From NCBI GenBank assembly GCA_039923455.1, contig JBDTCS010000210.1, forward strand, positions 1 to 7,076: 7,076 nt of DNA, given 5' to 3'. Positions 1 through 6,419 of the stretch are shown here, one piece after another (within the stretch, counting starts at the first letter, position 1; each line of letters starts with the position of its first letter). Below the pieces are notes generated by a model. That model had not been told where the DNA came from and did not search any database. It saw only the letters and a list, made by a program, of their open reading frames with translations. Source of the stretch: JBDTCS01 sp039923455. GTDB lineage: Bacteria > Bacteroidota > Ignavibacteria > Palsa-1295. Made by a program: the position numbers and the translations under genes.

Positions 1-2685
1 TATGTCGATGGTGTTTTGCAGACTCGCGGTGAGCGCAACGATTATGTGATCGACTATGGGCTCGGCGAAATCATCTTTCAACCTCGGCGACTCATCACGA
101 GTGCTTCACGCATCTCCGTGGATTTTCAATATTCCGATCAGCAATACACGCGAACATTTTTGGGTGGGCAAGCAAAGAGCGCGTTTCTCGACGACGCAAT
201 CGGTGTCACTGCAAGTTTCTTGCGTGAAGGTGACAACCCGGACGCACCACTCGATCTGACGCTTTCTGATTCCGACAGGACGCTACTATCACAAGCCGGT
301 AGTGATCCGTTCAAAGCTGCAAAATCGGGAGTGATAGTCGTGCCGCGTGATTCACTTGGTCGGGCACGAGGAAGTTATGATCGCATCGACACTGTGGTCG
401 GTGGTACCCAAACGATCATCTATGTTTACTCGCCGTTCGACACTATCAACGCAGTCTACAATATTAATTTTGGGAACACGGGCACTGCTCGTGGGGCGTA
501 TGCACGTATCGGTGTTGGCCAGTATCAATTTGTCGGTGCCGAGAATGGTGACTATGACACGCTGACTTTTCTACCACTGCCGCAAGTAACGCAGATGCTC
601 GGTTTTCTTGCGAGCGTTCGTCCGTTTCATTCGCTTGGCCTAAGCGGTGAAATCTCAGGTTCACAATTCACACCGAATCGATTTGCTTCGGATCAGATCA
701 ATGATGTTGCGTATAATCTGCGCGGTGCATTCGGTGATACAGTGCGCTCGTTATCCTCCACTTCCGGTTATCTCGAATTGACCGCTTCGGATAGACGCGT
801 CGGAAAGAATTTCATTTCAATCGATCGCACGCAAGATGTCGATTATCTCAGACGTTACGGCGTTGATCTCGCCGCCGGCACGGGGCAAGTGCTTCCCACT
901 AGTTCGAGTGAGGAAACACGCGAGTCACATTTGCATTATGAACCAACGAATCTCTTGCGCATCGATGGCGACTACGGAACATTCGATCGACGAGAAGCTG
1001 CATATAGTTCTGAACGACTCGCGGGACACGCAGAGCTTTTGGAAGATTCAAGTTTTGCTCCCCACATAAACGCCACTCTCGAACGCTTGCCTACGCGTGA
1101 CTCATCACAGCATGAACAATCGGTTTGGTTGCGATCGAATGCACTCGTGAGCAAGAGCATTTCATTCGGTTCACAGGTGCTAACGCTATCGACGCAATAC
1201 GCAACCGAATCTCGAAATACGACCCCGTTCTTTCTGTCAGGAGAAGCATTGGATTCGCTCACTTCTCACTCGTTCTCTTATCGAGAGCTGACACCAGGTG
1301 TTGCTCTAAGATTGAGCGATCGTTTTTCGATTGGCAGCAGCTACGATATTCGTGAGGACGATAGCGCTCGCTCGGGTGCGCTGTTCAAGGTGAGCGATGC
1401 GCATACGCTTCGAGTAAATTCTTCTCTCACGAATATCGGCGGCTTTAGTGCATTGTTCGACCTGACCGTCCGCAAGAAGACCTATTCCGACACCGTCAGC
1501 TTTCGTGAAGCGGGCGGCAATCAGGATGCGCTGCTCTTTCGGTTCGAGCCGCGTTATGCCTTGCCCAATCGAGCGCTCAGCATTGATGCACTTTATGAAA
1601 TATCGAACCAGCGCTCGGCTCGTCAAGAGCGTGTGTTTCTGCCGGTGCGTGCCGGGCTTGGTAGTTATCGATACGTGGAAGATTTTAATCACAACGGCAA
1701 GCAAGATCCGGACGAGTTCGCACTTGCTCGTTATGCCGATGAGGGTACGTACATTCTTATCAACGTTCCGACCGAGCAACTTTTTCCTACAACCGATCTG
1801 CGTTCTTCTGCACGGTTACATTTTGACATGCAAGGCTTACTCGGACAAAGTACTCGCGATAGCTCGGGGCTTGCAAAGATTCTAGGCTTTTTCTCCGGAG
1901 AGTCGTTCATCCGCGTTGAAGAGTCGAGCACAGACGCTACATCGGAAGATATTTATTTTTATCGCGTCTCCCATTTTCAAAATGACTCGACCACGATTCA
2001 TGGCACCATTGAGTTGGAAGAGGACCTAAATGTTTTAGAGAACAATCCGATTCAATCCTATCGGCTCCGATTTCTGGAACGACGCGGTGCGAATCAGTTC
2101 AACACCGGACTTGAGCGAACCTACACGGCTGAGCGCTCCATTCGCGGACGCTTTCGTCCGTTGCTCGAACTCACAAACGAAACAACCATCGGTAGCACAA
2201 CCGACATCGCCGTCACACAACTTGGATCGTACAACCGACCCCATCATACTTCGAGCTATAATCTTGTCACAGATCTGAGTTATCATCCACTCGAAAGTCC
2301 GATCGACTATGGCATTCGCGCAGAACTGACGCTCGGCAATGAGGAGAGCGTGACACCGAATATTAAAGCCCTGACAGACGCCATCACGCTTCGCTCCAGC
2401 TATGCACTCGAGAGCAAAGCCCGCCTCCGTGCCGAGCTTGAGCGCGATGAGCTAACCTTGACCAATTCTCCCAGCGATGTTCTCTTGCTCCCATACTCGC
2501 TCACAAATGGCCGCTCTGAGGGCGTTACGTGGCTGTGGCGGCTGGCGCTCGATTATCAGTTCGGAGCTGGGATAGTCGCGACCATCGCTTATGATGGAAG
2601 GAATGAGGCCTCCGATCTGTTAGGGGTTCCGGGAGAGCGCAGAACCATCCACAATGCGCGCGCTGAGGTAAAAGCCTCGTTTTGA
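1..2685 (+). CDS. Large probable outer-membrane beta-barrel protein, 5' end missing
   Basis: The frame is open from the first base, so the start and any signal peptide lie outside; 894 residues are visible. It reads as beta-rich throughout: short alternating polar/hydrophobic strands joined by Ser/Thr/Asp/Asn-rich turns, with no long hydrophobic helix. It ends in an alternating strand, NARAEVKASF, whose terminal Phe matches the C-terminal signal of outer-membrane barrels assembled by the BAM complex. A DFNHNGKQDPDEF stretch (visible residues 561-573) resembles an Asp/Asn-rich calcium-binding loop. The first part (NDYVIDYGLGEIIFQPRR) resembles repeats found in large surface proteins of Bacteroidota and relatives, and ERRGANQFNTGLERTY (693-708) looks like a conserved core. 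The role is unknown: structural surface protein, secretion or transport are all possible. It lies 47 bases upstream of the next gene, in the same direction. The reading frame is certain; the barrel assignment is inferred. Confidence 0.85.
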   Translation, partial: YVDGVLQTRGERNDYVIDYGLGEIIFQPRRLITSASRISVDFQYSDQQYTRTFLGGQAKSAFLDDAIGVTASFLREGDNPDAPLDLTLSDSDRTLLSQAGSDPFKAAKSGVIVVPRDSLGRARGSYDRIDTVVGGTQTIIYVYSPFDTINAVYNINFGNTGTARGAYARIGVGQYQFVGAENGDYDTLTFLPLPQVTQMLGFLASVRPFHSLGLSGEISGSQFTPNRFASDQINDVAYNLRGAFGDTVRSLSSTSGYLELTASDRRVGKNFISIDRTQDVDYLRRYGVDLAAGTGQVLPTSSSEETRESHLHYEPTNLLRIDGDYGTFDRREAAYSSERLAGHAELLEDSSFAPHINATLERLPTRDSSQHEQSVWLRSNALVSKSISFGSQVLTLSTQYATESRNTTPFFLSGEALDSLTSHSFSYRELTPGVALRLSDRFSIGSSYDIREDDSARSGALFKVSDAHTLRVNSSLTNIGGFSALFDLTVRKKTYSDTVSFREAGGNQDALLFRFEPRYALPNRALSIDALYEISNQRSARQERVFLPVRAGLGSYRYVEDFNHNGKQDPDEFALARYADEGTYILINVPTEQLFPTTDLRSSARLHFDMQGLLGQSTRDSSGLAKILGFFSGESFIRVEESSTDATSEDIYFYRVSHFQNDSTTIHGTIELEEDLNVLENNPIQSYRLRFLERRGANQFNTGLERTYTAERSIRGRFRPLLELTNETTIGSTTDIAVTQLGSYNRPHHTSSYNLVTDLSYHPLESPIDYGIRAELTLGNEESVTPNIKALTDAITLRSSYALESKARLRAELERDELTLTNSPSDVLLLPYSLTNGRSEGVTWLWRLALDYQFGAGIVATIAYDGRNEASDLLGVPGERRTIHNARAEVKASF

Positions 2686-2732
2686 GGCCGAATCGGTTGC
2701 TTCTCCCCACCACAACGGAAGTGTACACTAGG

Positions 2733-3968
2733 ATGACAAAACATAAAGCCGCCGAAGTGACCGGCGCAAAAACCACGAGTTGGAAGAAATCGCACAAACT
2801 GATTCGCAAAATTGCGGATCGGGTGATGACGGTCGTGCTCACTCGGCATGCGAACTCGGGACGCATTGATGTCACGGGATTTCTTAGCGACTCGGATATC
2901 TCCGAGAACATTCGCGAATTTTTCGAGCTAACGCTTTGGTCGGGAAAAGATTTTGAAAAGCGCGAGCATGAGTTCATAGAGATCGATGAATTCGATCAGT
3001 TGCTACATTCGAGTGTCGCGCTTACGTATGCCTATCTCACTTCGCCGCAAGAGACGCTTTCGGATGTCTTGAGTGGTGATTGTCCGGAGGTCGTGTTGGG
3101 TGATCATTTTTTCTGGACGCTCGATCGTTTTATCGACTATCCACATCTGAAAGATATTCTTCGCTCATGGGCGGAGGCACAACAAGCGGCCGGGATATAC
3201 TCTGCATCTGCATTTGTGCTAAGAACTCGTATTGCTAAGATCGATCGACTCGTTCTTGAAACTTCGAGCATCTCGACGGTACATGATCTATTCGCGTCGC
3301 TCTTCACATTTTTTGCTCTCGGCAAGAAAAAGATCGAGCTACCAAAGGAAGTTGTGCGAACATTCCTTACCGATCGAGGTATGACTCGCGCTGACGAAGC
3401 ATTCACAAAAGTCAAACACGAAAGCTTCTCCCCCGACCGGCTTGAACGAACGATGCGAGAGGTACTCTCTCGATTGCTTCACAAGAACCATGAGCATGTG
3501 GAGATTGAGAACCCTATCGTTGAAGAAGTTAGCACAGAAGCGTTAGAAGTTGAAGCGCCAATCGAAACTCCGATACCGCAAGTCAACTACGACGCTTTCT
3601 TGGATGATCTCCGAAGCGCAGGCGTGCAGATGGTTGCACCCTATGACCTTCGGGAGATCACGGACGCACCAAGTGGCGCAACGCTACCGAACATCGAGAG
3701 CCTTATCTCCGAAGAGAGCCGTAAAAATTTTCTGAAAAAGTTATTCCTAAGCGAACAGGAATACACTCGCTACTGTCAAATGATCAATCGTTCGCAGAGT
3801 TGGAAACAGGCATCGGTATATGTCGATGCGATCTTTTTGAAAAACAAGATCGACCCGTATTCCAAACGCGCGATACAGTTTACGGACATCGTTTACGCAC
3901 GTTATTTGTCGAAGGCGTCCTTGGATGGGTCTTCGGACAGGTCTTCCATTTCCGAAGCCAACCTATAA
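2733..3968 (+). CDS. Soluble protein of unknown function upstream of obg
   Basis: I do not recognise this 411-residue protein. It has no signal peptide and no clear membrane helix, so it is probably cytoplasmic. The N-terminus is basic (MTKHKAAEV, then several Lys/Arg). Residues up to about 256 look alpha-helical. An acidic, proline-containing linker (about 257-285, EIENPIVEEV onward) joins a helical C-terminal part with a well-ordered look (FLSEQEYTRYCQMINRSQSW, then IDPYSKRAIQF). The ATG at 2733 is chosen because GGAAG lies 11 bases upstream and the protein reads naturally from there. A TTG at 2682, overlapping the previous stop, would add 17 residues with little protein character. It is followed 40 bases later by obg, so a link to ribosome assembly or translation is possible but unproven. 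The two-part layout suggests a helical adaptor or regulator rather than an enzyme; no catalytic motif is visible. Confidence 0.85.
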   Translation: MTKHKAAEVTGAKTTSWKKSHKLIRKIADRVMTVVLTRHANSGRIDVTGFLSDSDISENIREFFELTLWSGKDFEKREHEFIEIDEFDQLLHSSVALTYAYLTSPQETLSDVLSGDCPEVVLGDHFFWTLDRFIDYPHLKDILRSWAEAQQAAGIYSASAFVLRTRIAKIDRLVLETSSISTVHDLFASLFTFFALGKKKIELPKEVVRTFLTDRGMTRADEAFTKVKHESFSPDRLERTMREVLSRLLHKNHEHVEIENPIVEEVSTEALEVEAPIETPIPQVNYDAFLDDLRSAGVQMVAPYDLREITDAPSGATLPNIESLISEESRKNFLKKLFLSEQEYTRYCQMINRSQSWKQASVYVDAIFLKNKIDPYSKRAIQFTDIVYARYLSKASLDGSSDRSSISEANL

Positions 3969-3976
3969 TTTTTTTT
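3928..3976 (+). terminator. Weak hairpin plus T-run at the end of the gene upstream of obg
   Basis: CTTCGG (3931-3936) pairs with CCGAAG (3952-3957), extended by GG/CC across one bulged T. Eight Ts follow at 3969-3976, but nine bases separate the stem from the T-run and the loop is 15 bases, so this is not a canonical terminator. It may give partial termination before obg, or mean nothing. Confidence 0.25.
3964..3969 (+). promoter_or_regulatory. Possible -10 box (TATAAT) before obg
   Basis: A perfect TATAAT overlaps the stop codon of the preceding gene, about 40 bases before the obg start. I find no convincing -35 box at 16-19 bases and no Bacteroidota TAnnTTTG match, so the box could be chance in A+T-rich sequence. 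If used, it would let obg be transcribed independently of the two upstream genes. Confidence 0.2.
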
Positions 3977-4008
3977 CTGATTAATTTATTTCTTAGAAAG
4001 TATTCTGC

Positions 4009-5019
4009 ATGCAATTTATAGATGAAGCCAAAATTCGAATCGAAGCCGGTCGCGGCGGTCACGGTGTGATCTCCTGGCGTAAAGAGAAATACGTACCGAA
4101 AGGCGGACCCGATGGCGGTAACGGCGGTGATGGCGGCTCGATCATCTTCGAAGCGAATCCAAATCTTTCCACGTTGCTCGATTTTCGCTATAAGAAAAAA
4201 TATGTTGCCGAAGATGGACATAAAGGAATGGCGAGCAATTGCACAGGACGGCGCGGAAACGATATCGTGATACATGTACCGGTTGGTACGGTGGTTCGCG
4301 TCGCCGAGACTGGCCTCATACTGACAGATATGATTACGCCCGGTCAGCAACTCATCATCGCAAAAGGCGGTCGAGGTGGTCTGGGAAATAATGAGTTCAA
4401 GACTGCTACGAACCAAACACCTCGCAAGCAAACCGACGGCAAGCCCGGCGAGTATTATGAACTCGAACTGGAATTGAAACTACTCGCCGATATCGCACTT
4501 GTCGGATTTCCGAATGCCGGTAAGTCAACTTTGATCTCACGTATAAGCAAGGCGAAGCCGAAGATTGCTGACTACCCGTTCACTACGCTTGTGCCGAATC
4601 TTGGAATTGTTCAAGCGCCGGAAGAACATCAGTCGTTTGTGGTCGCGGATATTCCTGGGCTGATCGAGGGTGCGAGTGAGGGACGTGGACTCGGGTTGCA
4701 ATTCTTGCGTCACATTGAACGCAGCGCTGCGCTGCTCTTCATGTTGGATGCAACCGACACCGAACGCACTCCGGCTGAGGCGTTCAAGATCTTGAAGAAA
4801 GAGCTGAAAGCATTCAGTCCAACGTTGCTAGCAAAGCCGATCGTTATCGCTATCACGAAGATCGATGCGATCTCGGATGAAGATAAGGCTGCGTTTGCTC
4901 GCAAACAGATCGACCGAAAAAAGCCGATGCTTATTAGCGCGGTCTCCGGAGAAAACATAGCGGAATTGGTCTCGAGACTATGGCACGAGATCAAAGAAAT
5001 GAGAAGCGTTTCGGCTTAG
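4009..5019 (+). CDS. obg: Obg/CgtA family ribosome-assembly GTPase
   Basis: Obg is an essential GTPase that binds the large ribosomal subunit late in assembly and links it to nucleotide and stress signals. Residues 1 to about 160 form the glycine-rich Obg fold (GRGGHGVISWRKEK, GGPDGGNGGDGGS, KGGRGGLGNNEF). The G domain follows: G1 GFPNAGKST (166-174), switch I/G2 YPFTTL (189-194), G3 DIPGLIEG (214-221), G4 TKID (283-286) and G5 SAVSG (310-314). G4 has Thr where many families have Asn; from memory, Ser/Thr also occurs here in Bacteroidota Obg proteins. At 336 residues it lacks the extra C-terminal OCT domain found in some Firmicutes and Actinobacteria. The ATG is preceded by AGAAAG eight bases upstream, and the protein opens with the family's usual FIDEAKI. 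It is the last gene of the plus-strand block, followed by a terminator. Confidence 0.98.
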   Translation: MQFIDEAKIRIEAGRGGHGVISWRKEKYVPKGGPDGGNGGDGGSIIFEANPNLSTLLDFRYKKKYVAEDGHKGMASNCTGRRGNDIVIHVPVGTVVRVAETGLILTDMITPGQQLIIAKGGRGGLGNNEFKTATNQTPRKQTDGKPGEYYELELELKLLADIALVGFPNAGKSTLISRISKAKPKIADYPFTTLVPNLGIVQAPEEHQSFVVADIPGLIEGASEGRGLGLQFLRHIERSAALLFMLDATDTERTPAEAFKILKKELKAFSPTLLAKPIVIAITKIDAISDEDKAAFARKQIDRKKPMLISAVSGENIAELVSRLWHEIKEMRSVSA

Positions 5020-5049
5020 GATATTCGAGGCGGATTCTGTTGATCATGG

Positions 5050-5083
5050 GTGCGCGCAATTTTCAATTGTGCGCACTTTCGAT
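5050..5083 (+). terminator. Intrinsic-type terminator after obg
   Basis: GTGCGCGCAATT (5050-5061) pairs with AATTGTGCGCAC (5065-5076), a 12-base-pair stem with a three-base loop. The only imperfect pair is a G-U wobble on the plus strand (A-C on the minus strand), which favours plus-strand use. It begins 30 bases after the obg stop. The tail TTTCGATGTTT is only moderately U-rich, so termination may be incomplete or helped by Rho. Confidence 0.75.
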
Positions 5084-5125
5084 GTTTAGAGCTGGAATCC
5101 GTTAGGGCTTACCACTCCAACAAAC

Positions 5126-5272
5126 TCACTTCAACACTAAAACGGAAACCGCAATAAGAGCGACTAACAAATAGGCGATCTCCGTAAAGAGACGCCTGTT
5201 TGTGACTTCGGGACGTCCAAACATGGTAGTAAAATTAAAATGTTCAGGCAGACTATTAAATTTTGGGGTCAC
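5126..5272 (-). CDS. Small single-pass membrane protein (48 residues), unrecognised
   Basis: This is a short frame in an otherwise gene-free gap. Read from the GTG at 5272 it gives 48 residues: a polar N-terminal part (VTPKFNSLPEHFNF), a basic stretch (R20, R26, R27), then one hydrophobic helix at residues 32-47 (IAYLLVALIAVSVLVL) ending in Lys. The basic residues before the helix suggest the N-terminus stays in the cytoplasm. The GTG has AGGGG 11 bases upstream, and a good Bacteroidota-type promoter lies just above it (5313-5343), giving a leader of about 35 bases. An internal ATG at 5224, without a Shine-Dalgarno site, would give 32 residues. Upstream the frame is open to a TAG at 5294-5296. 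The family is unknown; such miniproteins often bind larger membrane complexes, but nothing here says which. A decayed fragment of a longer gene is the main alternative. Confidence 0.5.
   Translation of the reverse strand: MTPKFNSLPEHFNFTTMFGRPEVTNRRLFTEIAYLLVALIAVSVLVLK
5167..5203. repeat. Long inverted repeat (hairpin) within the small membrane-protein gene
   Basis: ACAAATAGGCG (5167-5177) pairs with CGCCTGTTTGT (5193-5203); inside, after one bulged A, TCTC (5179-5182) pairs with GAGA (5189-5192) around the loop CGTAAA. The only imperfect outer pair is a wobble on the plus strand and an A-C mismatch on the minus strand. There is no T-run after it on either strand, so it is not a clear terminator. 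In the minus-strand gene it covers the codons for about residues 24-35. Confidence 0.6.
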
Positions 5273-5312
5273 TGCAACGTAATCCCCTCGCTTCTAACAA
5301 GAACTCACTAGG

Positions 5313-5343
5313 CAAATATAACGCTTCGAAACTCAGAAAGCAA
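5313..5343 (-). promoter_or_regulatory. Bacteroidota-type promoter for the small membrane-protein gene
   Basis: On the minus strand the -7 element TATATTTG (complement of 5313-5320) fits TAnnTTTG exactly, and a TTG (complement of 5341-5343) lies 20 bases upstream, close to the usual -33 spacing. Transcription would start near 5305-5308, about 35 bases before the GTG start of the small gene. Confidence 0.55.
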
Positions 5344-5517
5344 CACACAATCCTACATTTCTACATGTCGATTTAATAACTCCGAAATACGGACAGATTT
5401 GCGGGTTTTCCACAAATAATATTTTGTTGGAACAGATATCTGAATAGTATGCACCAATTAGAAAGGTAATCGCTCAGAATAATTTTCCGCCATTACTAGT
5501 CCTTCGAAAGTCCCAAT
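5344..5517. other. A+T-rich intergenic stretch with no gene found
   Basis: Only frames of roughly 35 codons or fewer occur here, none with a ribosome-binding site or convincing protein character. One DnaA-box-like TTTTCCACA lies at 5406-5414, but it is alone. I see no RNA gene or repeat. Confidence 0.5.
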
Positions 5518-5548
5518 AAAAAAAAGGTCGCCATTTCTGACGACCTTT
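5518..5548 (-). terminator. Intrinsic terminator of the tRNA-Leu transcript
   Basis: On the minus strand AAAGGTCG (complement of 5541-5548) pairs perfectly with CGACCTTT (complement of 5523-5530) around a ten-base loop, and the run continues to eight Us (5518-5525). This is a canonical Rho-independent terminator about 70 bases beyond the tRNA 3' end. Confidence 0.9.
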
Positions 5549-5551
5549 CGT

Positions 5552-5588
5552 GGAGAGGTATTGGACCCCCTCCGTAGGTTGGCACCTA
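5552..5588 (-). other. Two hairpins in the tRNA-Leu trailer
   Basis: Read on the minus strand, TAGGT/ACCTA (5575-5588, loop GCCA) is followed by GGAGGGG/CCTCTCC (5552-5573, 8-base loop). The second stem has one G-U wobble on this strand and an A-C mismatch on the other, as expected for a minus-strand RNA. With the terminator they form three consecutive stems between the tRNA and the end of its transcript. They may be a processing signal, a small stable RNA, or just a structured trailer. Confidence 0.45.
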
Positions 5589-5618
5589 AATTTAGTATGA
5601 CCGATTGCAGCCATCAAG

Positions 5619-5701
5619 TACCCGGGACCGGACTCGAACCGGTACACCCTCGCAGGCGGTAGATTTTGAGTCTACTGCGTCTACCATTCCGCCACCCGGG
5701 C
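5619..5701 (-). tRNA. tRNA-Leu (anticodon CAA)
   Basis: The acceptor stem is GCCCGGG/CCCGGGT with a terminal G-U pair and discriminator A. The T arm is ACCGG-TTCGAGT-CCGGT. The anticodon arm is GTAGA-CTCAAAA-TCTAC, giving anticodon CAA (5666-5668), which reads UUG. A variable region of about 15 bases marks a class II tRNA, consistent with Leu. The length is 83 bases. CCA is not encoded (CTT follows the discriminator), so it must be added by tRNA nucleotidyltransferase. It lies downstream of greA in the same direction. Confidence 0.97.
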
Positions 5702-5708
5702 AACAAAA

Positions 5709-5772
5709 CCAACCTAATGCAAACCCAACCTAATGCAAACCCAACCTAATTCAAAACAAAACCTAATCAACC
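5709..5772. repeat. 16-base tandem repeat next to tRNA-Leu
   Basis: CCAACCTAATGCAAAC occurs twice exactly (5709-5724, 5725-5740), a third time with changes near its end (5741-5756), and a degenerate fourth time (5757-5772). Only seven bases separate the array from the tRNA 5' end, so on the minus strand it lies in the tRNA leader. The strand is very purine/pyrimidine-skewed, with almost no G on the plus strand. Confidence 0.85.
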
Positions 5773-5773
5773 A

Positions 5774-5781
5774 CAAAAATA
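5774..5781 (-). promoter_or_regulatory. Possible -7 element for tRNA-Leu
   Basis: TATTTTTG (complement of 5774-5781) fits TAnnTTTG exactly on the minus strand. A CTG rather than TTG lies 19 bases upstream, so the -33 part is weak. A start here would place the tandem repeat inside a leader of roughly 65 bases. Read-through from greA is the alternative, as no terminator is visible between greA and the tRNA. Confidence 0.35.
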
Positions 5782-5838
5782 CGAATTCCTTCGACAAGCA
5801 CAGGCGATTACGATTCAACCGTGAAACATCGCACACAC

Positions 5839-6318
5839 TTAGCGGCTGATTTCGATGATCTTAAGATTCAATGCACCCGCCGGGACCTTCACGATGACCT
5901 CGTCATTGACGACGTGATTCATGAGTGCTTTGCCGATCGGCGAAGCGGTCGAGATCTTTCCACCCTCGAAATCGGCCTCTTCAGGACTCACGAGCTGATA
6001 GACGTTCTCCTTTTTCGTCTTGAGGTTTAGCACGCGAACACGCGTCATCACACCGACTTTGTCGATACCAATCTCTGACTCATCGATGATCTCGGAGCGC
6101 ATCAGCGTCTTTTCCATCTTGTGAATGCGCAGCTCGAGCAGGCCCTGCTCTTCGCGGGCTGCATCATACTCCGCATTCTCAGAAAGATCACCCTGGGCAC
6201 GAGCCTCTGCGATCTTGCCGGCGATTTCGCGACGGCCGCGGTGCTTCAGATCGCGGAGTTCTTCCTCGATCTCACCCAACCGCGATTTCGTAATATATAC
6301 TTTTGAATTCTCTGACAT
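5839..6318 (-). CDS. greA: Transcript-cleavage factor GreA
   Basis: GreA enters the RNA polymerase secondary channel and stimulates cleavage of backtracked RNA, rescuing stalled complexes. The 159 residues match the family's usual length. Residues 1 to about 80 form the antiparallel coiled coil, with the acidic tip in GDLSENAEYDAAREEQG (43-59), where D44 and E47 are the expected metal-coordinating residues. The rest is the FKBP-like C-terminal domain, with SPIGKAL (126-132) and a final strand NLKIIEI. The ATG at 6318 gives the normal family start (YITKSRLGEIEEEL close to the N-terminus); no clear Shine-Dalgarno site precedes it, as is common in Bacteroidota. tRNA-Leu follows 137 bases downstream in the same direction with no terminator in between. 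Upstream a hairpin separates greA from the reductase-family gene. Nothing is missing from the catalytic tip. Confidence 0.97.
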   Translation of the reverse strand: MSENSKVYITKSRLGEIEEELRDLKHRGRREIAGKIAEARAQGDLSENAEYDAAREEQGLLELRIHKMEKTLMRSEIIDESEIGIDKVGVMTRVRVLNLKTKKENVYQLVSPEEADFEGGKISTASPIGKALMNHVVNDEVIVKVPAGALNLKIIEISR

Positions 6319-6388
6319 AGTGCGATCATACTTGGGTTTTCTACGGCTATTTCGGCCGCCACCCTATACCCTCCTGCCACAATAAGCA

Positions 6389-6419
6389 AGAAGGCACCCC
6401 TTTGTGCGGGATACCTTCT
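6389..6419 (-). terminator. Terminator-like hairpin upstream of greA
   Basis: On the minus strand AGAAGGTATCCC pairs with GGGTGCCTTCT plus one more G across a 7-base loop: 12 pairs, two of them G-U. On the plus strand these two would be A-C mismatches, so the stem belongs to a minus-strand RNA. The tail TGCTTATT is only weakly U-rich. It probably ends transcripts coming from the reductase-family gene and insulates greA, whose start is about 70 bases further on. Confidence 0.55.

Noticed and set aside
1306..1779. 157-codon minus-strand open frame within the barrel gene
   Set aside because: It is opposite a continuous, beta-patterned plus-strand protein, with no start signals of its own.
2674..2688. 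Hairpin GCCTC-GTTTT-GAGGC over the stop codon of the first gene
   Set aside because: The stem is only five pairs with no T-run after it; too weak to call a terminator or translational switch.
2682..2732. TTG start overlapping the previous stop, for a 428-residue version of the second protein
   Set aside because: The added 17 residues (LRPNRLLLPTTTEVYTR) have little protein character, and the ATG at 2733 has a better-placed GGAAG.
3880..4431. 183-codon minus-strand open frame across the obg start
   Set aside because: It lies antisense to the well-supported Obg domain and the preceding gene; its translation resembles no family and is a shadow of the real frame.
5406..5414. DnaA-box-like TTTTCCACA in A+T-rich intergenic DNA, a possible replication origin
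   Set aside because: Only one box is seen, with no cluster and no dnaA or other origin-linked gene nearby.
5346..5450. Minus-strand frame of about 34 codons (TTG/GTG start; VHTIQISVPTKYYLWKTRK and on)
   Set aside because: A stop directly precedes it, there is no ribosome-binding site or promoter, and the composition is not convincingly protein-like.
6330..6360. Small CGGC/GCCG hairpin in the greA leader as a possible attenuator
   Set aside because: Four base pairs only, with no T-run and no leader peptide.
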